Source of the DNA: Bacteroidales bacterium
Lineage (GTDB): Bacteria; Bacteroidota; Bacteroidia; Bacteroidales; UBA932
Reading direction: 5' to 3'
Length of the DNA: 39,189 nucleotides
Assembly (NCBI GenBank): GCA_015060205.1
Contig: SUYY01000021.1
Coordinates: 1 to 39,189 of the forward strand
Of this stretch, positions 33,600 through 39,189 are shown in pieces (positions within the stretch are counted from its first letter, which is position 1; each line of letters begins with the position of its first letter). The notes below the pieces were generated by a model. It made no database searches, was not told the DNA's origin, and saw only the letters and a list, made by a program, of their open reading frames with translations. The translations under genes were made by a program, and so were the position numbers.

Positions 33600-34445
33600 A
33601 TGAAGAAGATTTTTTTGACAGCATTGACATTGATGTTGCTCTGTCCGCTGGCTTTCTCTAAAGGTAAATCCCAGACAAAGGAATTAAAGGTGATGTCCTT
33701 CAATATCCGCCTCGGTACTGCAAAGGACGGTACGAACTCATGGCAGTTCAGGGCGCCTGCGGTCATAGACATGCTCAATGCCCAGAAACCGGATGTGTTC
33801 GGAGTGCAGGAGTCCTATGATTTCCAGATAGGGGTCATTGAGGAATTCTGCCGTGGCTATAAGAGTGTGGGAGTGGGTAGGGAAGACGGAAAGAAGAAGG
33901 GTGAGCATATGTCCATATTCTGGAACACAAAGACTGTCAGCATGCTTAAATGGGGTACATTCTGGCTTTCGGAGACTCCCGAGGAACCATCCAAGGGCTG
34001 GGATGCGGACTGCATAAGGACAGCCACATGGGCGCTCATGAAGGATAAGAAGACGGGAGAGAAGTTCTATTTCGTGAACACTCATCTTGACCACAGGGGA
34101 GCAGAGGCTCAGAAGAAAGGTCTTGAACTCATTGTGGACAGGATAGACAGCATCAATCCTCAAGGCTATCCTATGGTGCTTACCGGTGATTTCAACATAA
34201 AGCCGGACAATGCTGCGCTGACAGGTCTTGAGCAGAAGATGCAGTCTGCCAGAAAGATTGCCGACTGGACCGACAGCATCAACACATTCAACGGATGGTC
34301 TATAAAGAAGACGGACATGATCATCGACTATATCTATGTCTCCGGATTCTCATCATGTCCGGAATATAAGACAGTGACCGAAAAGTATGCGGGCATGCCG
34401 TTCGTTTCCGATCACTATCCTATATATGCAAGACTTATTTTTTAA
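33600..34445 (+). CDS. Secreted endonuclease/exonuclease/phosphatase (EEP) family hydrolase
   Basis: 281 residues with an N-terminal signal (MKKIFLTALTLMLLCPLAFS). All the metal-dependent EEP motifs are there: N35 (FNIR), E71 (GVQES), H162 (NTHLDH), D197 and N199 (TGDFN), D243 (IIDYI) and D271-H272 (SDHYP). The superfamily holds DNases, inositol phosphatases, sphingomyelinases and other phosphodiesterases. The secreted form without extra domains is common in Bacteroidota, and its substrate is usually unknown. It lies just outside the terminator of the PUL, but because the locus has a phosphodiester glycosidase, a link through phosphate release is worth testing. Its stop overlaps the dnaE stop by 11 bases on the opposite strand. 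Confidence 0.88.
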   Translation: MKKIFLTALTLMLLCPLAFSKGKSQTKELKVMSFNIRLGTAKDGTNSWQFRAPAVIDMLNAQKPDVFGVQESYDFQIGVIEEFCRGYKSVGVGREDGKKKGEHMSIFWNTKTVSMLKWGTFWLSETPEEPSKGWDADCIRTATWALMKDKKTGEKFYFVNTHLDHRGAEAQKKGLELIVDRIDSINPQGYPMVLTGDFNIKPDNAALTGLEQKMQSARKIADWTDSINTFNGWSIKKTDMIIDYIYVSGFSSCPEYKTVTEKYAGMPFVSDHYPIYARLIF

Positions 34446-37400
34446 TCACGTTATATCTGATTCCGAGAGCCTGAAGTTCTTCGATGAACGGAGCCGTGAC
34501 GGCCACCCGGAACTTGCGTGAGAGAAATTCGATATTCCAGCCTTTTTCAGGGTCATAGAGGAACATTGTCAGCGGAACGTTGCCTTTGTTCCTCTTTATC
34601 GTCTTCACCAGTTTCTCGCGAAATTCCGGCGAAAGCATAGGTGTGGATATGCTTATGGCGAAGCCTTTCAGATAGGACTCGGTGACATTGCCCAGAAGCA
34701 TTATCTTCTTCACCTTGAATCCGTATGGGGAGGTCTTGCCCTGTGCGCGGTCTTCCGGTTTTATATAATATTTCTCGTCTATCTCACCTTCAATGAATAT
34801 GGCACTGTTCACCTGCATATAACTCATATATGCTTCGTGGTCCTTGCCGAAGAATGCCAGTTCATAACTTCCGTTGTAGTCCTCTATGACGGTCTTGGAC
34901 CATGGCTTTCCGGTCTTTCCCGTAAGGGTCTGTGTGGAGGTGATGAATCCGGCCACAGAGACTTTCTGCTTGGTCTTGTTCTCCTCGCATTCCGCCACCA
35001 GGGCATCTATCTCGGTCACGGAATTTGTGGTGAAGTTCTCCATTTCGAATTCATACTGGTCCAGAGGATGGGACGAAAGATACATTCCCACAAGTTCCTT
35101 TTCCAGATGCAGTTTGTCCAGGATGTCCTCATCTCCCGTCATAGGCGGTATTTCCGGCCTTTCCGGCTTCATTTCCTCGACTTCGCCGAAGAGTGACACT
35201 GCGCTGTCCATTGCGTCCTTCCTGAATAGTTCTCCGTATCGTATGAGGGCATCAATGAAAGTGTCTCCGCCTTTGCAAGGGGTCATGAACTGCTTTCTGC
35301 ATATTCCGAAACTGTCGAATGCTCCGGAGTGCAGGAGAGACTCGAATGCCTTTCTGTTGACGGTTCCCGACATGCGCTCCACGAAGTCATATATGTCCTT
35401 GAAAGGTCCGTTTTCCTCCCTGTCTGCCAGTATAGCCCTTACAATGTTGTCTCCGAATCCCTTGATTCCTCCCAGTCCGAAACGTATTTCTCCCTGCTGG
35501 TTTACGGTGAATCTTGCGTCAGACTCGTTGATGTCCGGGTTCAGTACCTTGATGCCGTTCTTCTTGCAGTCATCCATGATCTTCTTGATCTCATCCATGT
35601 TGGAGAGGTTCTTGGTCAGGTTGGCTGCCTGAAACTCGGCAGGGTAGTGGGCCTTGAGCCATCCGGTCTGGTAACTTACCCAGGCATAGCAGGTCGCATG
35701 GGATTTGTTGAAGGCATAGGATGCGAATTTCACCCAGTCCTTCCAGATCTTCTCGAGGATTTCCTGAGGGTGTCCGTTTTTGATACCTCCATTTATAAAC
35801 TTGTCTTTCAGGGAGTTAAGAAGGTCGATAATCTTCTTTCCCATCGCTTTTCGGAGCGTGTCGGCCTCGCCTCGGGTGAAGTCGGCAAGTTTACGGGACA
35901 GAAGCATCACCTGCTCCTGGTAGACGGTGATTCCATATGTATCCTGAAGGATTTCCTCCATTGCAGGAAGGTCGTATTCAATAGGCTTTCTTCCCTGCTT
36001 TCTGTCCACAAAGTCCGGGATATAGTCCATCGGACCCGGGCGGTAGAGGGCGTTCATGGCGATGAGGTCCTCAAAGCGGGTCGGCTGGAGTTTGATGAGC
36101 CATTCCTTCATTCCCGGAGATTCGAACTGGAACACGCTCGTGGTGTCTCCACGGCCGTAAAGGGCATAAGTTTCTGCATCGTCGATAGGAATCTTCTCTA
36201 TGTCGAATTCGATTCCGTGGCGCTTCTTTATATTGGCCTGACATTCCTTGATGATGGACAGGGTCCTCAGACCGAGGAAGTCCATCTTGAGCATGCCGAC
36301 CTCCTCTATATAGTGGCCGTCGTATTGCGATACCCACACTTCCTCGCCTGTCAGTTTATCGTTGGCGATGCAGATTGGGATATATTCGGTAAGGTTGCCT
36401 CGTCCGATGATCATTGCGCAGGCGTGGACACCGGTCTGGCGGATGCAGCCCTCCAGTTTTCCGGCATAATTGAGCACGTCCTTGATCTCCTCGGTGCCGT
36501 TTGCAAGTTCTTCCTTCAACTCAGGGATGAGTTTGTAGCAGTTCTTGAGTTTCGGCTTGTAGGATACCTCCTTCTTGTATTTCTTGAACTGTTTGTCTAC
36601 AGTTATCTTGCTTCCGGGATTGTCCGGGTCATCGACCTCGACCTTCTTTGTTATAAGTTTCTGATCTTCATCCAGAGTGTCGCCTTCATTGAACGGCTCC
36701 TCGGCGTCCTCCATCTGAATGATCGGTTTGTCAGGGATCATCTTGGTGAGCCTGTTGGACTCCGGAATAGGCACGTTGCTCACCCTCGCCACGTCCTTTA
36801 TGGCAGATTTAGCCGCCATGGTACCGTATGTGATCACGTGCGATATATGGTCTTTGCCGTATTTCTCTTCAATATATTGGAATACGCGGTATCTTCCGTC
36901 GTCGTCGAAATCAATGTCGACATCGGGCATGTTGATTCGGTCCGGGTTGAGGAATCGCTCGAAGAGAAGGTCGTATTTGATCGGGTCTATATTGGTGATC
37001 TTCAGACAGTAGGCTACTGCGGAGCCTGCGGCTGAACCACGACCAGGTCCGACCGATATGCCTTCGCTTCGTGCTGCGGCGATAAAGTCCTGCACGATGA
37101 GGAAGTAGTCAGGGAAACCCATCTTGCAGATGGTCTTGAGTTCGAATTCGATACGCTCTGCCTGCTCTTCGCTCAGATTGTCTCCGTATCTTTCCTGCGC
37201 TCCCTTGTAGGTGAGATGGCAGAGGAATGCCACCGAGTTGCAGAATTCCTCTCCACGCTCGTTTCCGCTCTTGTCGCACCGTCCTTCGTCTATGATATGG
37301 CGGTATTTCTCGAGATATGTGTCGATGTCCGAGAGAAACTCCGCAGGAAGGTCGAATTTAGGCAGGATCGGATCCTTGTCTATCTTGAACGAGGTGATCT

Positions 37401-38238
37401 TGTCCGCCACTTCCAGGGTGTTGGATATGGTTTCCGGATGCTTGTAGAACATGTCAAGCATCTCGTCTTCGCTCTTGAGATATTCCTGCTGGGTGTATCT
37501 GAGACGGTCGGCGTCTGTGATATAGGCATTGGTCGTAAGGCATATAAGACGGTCGTGTGCTGGTCCGTCCTCCTTTCTGGTGAAATGGACGTCGTTGGTC
37601 GCCACCACCTTGGTGCCGGTCTTGGCAGCGAGTTCGAATATGCCTTCGTTTGCCACCAACTGCCTTTCATATACCTCCTGGGACTGTCCCGGTATCTCTG
37701 TCTTATGCTGCTGCACCTCCAGATAGAAATCCTCGCCGAAGACTCTCTTGTGCCACATTATGGCCTCTTCCGCGCCCTTCATGTCTCCCGCGATGATTGC
37801 CCTCGGGATTTCTCCCGCGATGCAGGCCGAGCAGCAGACCAGACCTTCGGCATGCTTTTCTATGACCTCGTGGCACACGCGTGGCTTGTCGTAATATTTT
37901 CCTTCAATATGTCCGGTGGAGACTATCTTCATGAGGTTCTTGTATCCCTCATAGTTCTTTGCCAGCAGAATGAGATGGAAATATGCCCTATGGTCCTTGT
38001 CCTTCAGTTTGTGGTCGTAGTGCTTCGTGACATAGACCTCGCATCCGATGATCGGCTTGATCTCGGGATACTTCTTCGCCACCTTCAGGAACTCCTTCAC
38101 ACCGTACATGTTTCCATGGTCGGTTATGGCCAGAGCCGGCATTTCGAGTTCTTTTGCGCGCTCGAAAAGGCTGGCGATCGATGCCTGACCGTCAAGGATG
38201 GAGTACTGGGTGTGGACGTGAAGATGAACGAATGACAT
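34435..38238 (-). CDS. dnaE: DNA polymerase III subunit alpha
   Basis: 1267 residues from the ATG at 38238 (MSFVHLHVHTQYSILDG), which matches the PHP domain beginning of DnaE. An in-frame ATG eight codons upstream lies in the promoter zone and is unlikely. The PHP domain (HLHVHTQYS, ITDHGNMYG, HLILLAKN) precedes the polymerase core, with catalytic aspartates in PDVDIDF (D439, D441) and KMDFLGL (D653). The helix-hairpin-helix region (GGIKGFGDNIV) and the OB domain (KVSVAGFITSTQTLTGKTGKPW) come after. It is a replicative polymerase subunit and is unrelated to the PUL. It runs tail to tail into the EEP gene. Confidence 0.97.
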   Translation of the reverse strand: MSFVHLHVHTQYSILDGQASIASLFERAKELEMPALAITDHGNMYGVKEFLKVAKKYPEIKPIIGCEVYVTKHYDHKLKDKDHRAYFHLILLAKNYEGYKNLMKIVSTGHIEGKYYDKPRVCHEVIEKHAEGLVCCSACIAGEIPRAIIAGDMKGAEEAIMWHKRVFGEDFYLEVQQHKTEIPGQSQEVYERQLVANEGIFELAAKTGTKVVATNDVHFTRKEDGPAHDRLICLTTNAYITDADRLRYTQQEYLKSEDEMLDMFYKHPETISNTLEVADKITSFKIDKDPILPKFDLPAEFLSDIDTYLEKYRHIIDEGRCDKSGNERGEEFCNSVAFLCHLTYKGAQERYGDNLSEEQAERIEFELKTICKMGFPDYFLIVQDFIAAARSEGISVGPGRGSAAGSAVAYCLKITNIDPIKYDLLFERFLNPDRINMPDVDIDFDDDGRYRVFQYIEEKYGKDHISHVITYGTMAAKSAIKDVARVSNVPIPESNRLTKMIPDKPIIQMEDAEEPFNEGDTLDEDQKLITKKVEVDDPDNPGSKITVDKQFKKYKKEVSYKPKLKNCYKLIPELKEELANGTEEIKDVLNYAGKLEGCIRQTGVHACAMIIGRGNLTEYIPICIANDKLTGEEVWVSQYDGHYIEEVGMLKMDFLGLRTLSIIKECQANIKKRHGIEFDIEKIPIDDAETYALYGRGDTTSVFQFESPGMKEWLIKLQPTRFEDLIAMNALYRPGPMDYIPDFVDRKQGRKPIEYDLPAMEEILQDTYGITVYQEQVMLLSRKLADFTRGEADTLRKAMGKKIIDLLNSLKDKFINGGIKNGHPQEILEKIWKDWVKFASYAFNKSHATCYAWVSYQTGWLKAHYPAEFQAANLTKNLSNMDEIKKIMDDCKKNGIKVLNPDINESDARFTVNQQGEIRFGLGGIKGFGDNIVRAILADREENGPFKDIYDFVERMSGTVNRKAFESLLHSGAFDSFGICRKQFMTPCKGGDTFIDALIRYGELFRKDAMDSAVSLFGEVEEMKPERPEIPPMTGDEDILDKLHLEKELVGMYLSSHPLDQYEFEMENFTTNSVTEIDALVAECEENKTKQKVSVAGFITSTQTLTGKTGKPWSKTVIEDYNGSYELAFFGKDHEAYMSYMQVNSAIFIEGEIDEKYYIKPEDRAQGKTSPYGFKVKKIMLLGNVTESYLKGFAISISTPMLSPEFREKLVKTIKRNKGNVPLTMFLYDPEKGWNIEFLSRKFRVAVTAPFIEELQALGIRYNVIKK

Positions 38239-38259
38239 GGCTCTAGGGTTTAAGGAAGA

Positions 38260-38290
38260 CAAAGATATATAATCTTCCTCACCCTTTCAA
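38260..38290 (-). promoter_or_regulatory. dnaE promoter
   Basis: On the minus strand TTG at 38290-38288, 20 nt, then TATCTTTG at 38267-38260. Both fit the Bacteroidota consensus, and the -7 box is 21 bases from the dnaE ATG, implying a very short leader. Confidence 0.65.
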
Positions 38291-38349
38291 AAATATTCGT
38301 TTCTCTTCATAGAACTCCTTGACCCTCAGCAGGAAAAGTTTTCAACAGG

Positions 38350-38511
38350 CTACTTTTCTTTTTCGAAGTGTTCGACTCCGACTCCGCAGGCGGGGCAGAC
38401 CCAGCCTTCCGGGAGGTCTTCGAATGCTGTGCCGGGAGGGATGCCTCCTTCCGGGTCTCCTTCTGCCGGATCGTAAACGTATCCGCAGAGAATGCATACA
38501 TATCTGTCCAT
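38350..38511 (-). CDS. Rubredoxin
   Basis: 53 residues, beginning [20 protein letters not shown] and ending [15 protein letters not shown]. The two CxxC pairs (CILC and CPAC) that bind a single iron, the GYVYDP turn and the GWVCPACG segment make the call clear; length is normal for rubredoxin. It is a small electron carrier of anaerobes, often used for oxygen and peroxide detoxification. It is upstream of dnaE on the same strand, 111 bases away, but dnaE has its own promoter. Confidence 0.95.
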   Translation of the reverse strand: MDRYVCILCGYVYDPAEGDPEGGIPPGTAFEDLPEGWVCPACGVGVEHFEKEK

Positions 38512-38681
38512 ATCTTGTCAATTTAACCGCATCATGGAACTCAAATTTCGGACCATTGACCCGGATTGCCTCTCGACTGTCTTACTCCCCCAAAAACCAC
38601 TCAAAATGTATTTCGCTGACTCCTCGCGAATTGGACAAAAAATGTGACGCACGATTTGGCTCGAAATTATTGAAATGTTTG

Positions 38682-38689
38682 TACTTTTG
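38682..38689 (+). promoter_or_regulatory. Bacteroidota -7 promoter element for murQ
   Basis: TACTTTTG fits TAnnTTTG exactly and is the same octamer as in the plus PUL promoter. It is 22 bases before the ATG at 38712. A TTG at 38656-38658 is 23 nt away, longer than usual. The rest of 38512-38681 shows no gene. Confidence 0.6.
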
Positions 38690-38711
38690 TATCCGTAATC
38701 AGAATATTCAT

Positions 38712-39189
38712 ATGAATACTACAGAGCAAGCGTCAAGATATGACAATCTGGATAAGATGTCAACCAAAGAGTTGCTGACATCAATCAATGCCGAAGACAT
38801 GACTGTTCCCGTTGCTGTCTCTAAGGCTATTCCTCAGATAGAAAGACTGGTTGACGGGATTGTGGAGAGGATGATATGCGGAGGCAGAGTCTTTTATGTG
38901 GGTGCGGGTACGAGCGGCCGTCTTGGAGTGGTGGACGCTTCTGAAATTCCTCCGACATATGGTGTAAAAGATAAATTTATCGGTATTATTGCAGGTGGAG
39001 ATTATGCGATCAGAAACGCAAAGGAAGGCGCAGAGGATAATTTTGACCAGGGCGCTCAGGATATGTTGTCATATATGCTGACAAAGAATGATACCGTTAT
39101 CGGCATTACGGCATCAGGAGGCGCTCCGTATGTTCTGGGAGCCATCAATGCCGCCAAGGAAGTCGGGGCCCTCACATCCGGCATTACCT
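38712..39189 (+). CDS. murQ: N-acetylmuramic acid 6-phosphate etherase (partial, runs off the window)
   Basis: The first 159 residues are present. The protein begins MNTTEQASRYDNLDKMSTKELL and contains a SIS domain: GGRVFYVGAGTSGRLGVVDASEIPPTYG, then IIAGGDYAIRNAKEGAEDN and DTVIGITASGGAPYVLGAI. The GTSGRLGV.DASE.PPT signature with the catalytic Glu (E in DASEIPPT) and the EGAED segment is specific to MurQ, which removes D-lactate from MurNAc-6-phosphate to give GlcNAc-6-phosphate during peptidoglycan recycling. It has its own promoter and is separated from the PUL by dnaE and rubredoxin, so a functional tie to GlcNAc use is possible but not shown. Confidence 0.93.
   Translation, partial: MNTTEQASRYDNLDKMSTKELLTSINAEDMTVPVAVSKAIPQIERLVDGIVERMICGGRVFYVGAGTSGRLGVVDASEIPPTYGVKDKFIGIIAGGDYAIRNAKEGAEDNFDQGAQDMLSYMLTKNDTVIGITASGGAPYVLGAINAAKEVGALTSGIT

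Noticed and set aside
35329..37035. 568-aa plus-strand open frame opposite dnaE (also 37216-38235)
   Set aside because: They lie antisense to a clearly conserved dnaE and show no recognisable domain; they are shadows of its codon usage.
38307..38501. 64-aa minus-strand frame overlapping rubredoxin
   Set aside because: It is a different frame of the rubredoxin gene; the true frame has both CxxC pairs.

Overview
The window looks like a chromosomal segment of an anaerobic Bacteroidota, probably order Bacteroidales. The evidence is a SusC/SusD pair, many lipoprotein signal peptides, Bacteroidota-type promoters (TAnnTTTG at the -7 position), a rubredoxin gene, and intergenic palindromic repeats. 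I cannot resolve the genus by eye.

Layout. (1) 1-1062 is a mobile or eroded edge: the C-terminal end of a tyrosine recombinase with its active-site His and Tyr, an array of imperfect hairpins (130-342), dispersed repeats, a 5'-truncated Rpn/PDDEXK_2 transposase-nuclease fragment, and a terminator. (2) 1277-3872 holds a GH20 beta-hexosaminidase and a GntR-type regulator with a sugar-binding-like effector domain. (3) 4011-12658, minus strand, is a four-gene lipoprotein operon: a fimbrillin-like/FN3/DUF4855 fusion, an FN3/phosphodiester glycosidase (NAGPA, DUF2233), a second DUF4855 protein, and a DUF6259-like TIM-barrel protein. (4) 12659-12928 is a divergent promoter region. (5) 12929-33407, plus strand, is a long operon: MFS transporter, AraA/FucI-type isomerase, large mannose-6-phosphate-isomerase-like protein, ROK kinase, SusC, SusD, DUF1735 lipoprotein, two more DUF4855 lipoproteins, a DUF1680 (GH127-like) enzyme and a GH3 enzyme. 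(6) 33600-39189 holds a secreted EEP-family hydrolase, then apparently core genes: dnaE, rubredoxin and the start of murQ.

How it fits together. Positions 1277-33407 read as one polysaccharide utilization locus (PUL) of about 32 kb, made of two divergent operons plus a GH20-GntR unit. Surface lipoproteins (DUF4855 x4, NAGPA, DUF6259, the DUF1735 protein, SusD) would bind and cut a glycan. SusC would import fragments, GH20, GH127-like and GH3 would trim them, and MFS, isomerase, ROK kinase and the PMI-like protein would import and channel the released sugar. The most notable points are the four divergent DUF4855 copies, which keep an invariant Glu near FYxLSE and a Glu-rich GMExEFEG(S/T)HG motif, and the phosphodiester glycosidase, which together suggest an undescribed PUL for a phosphodiester-containing or GlcNAc-containing glycan. 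The substrate is inference.
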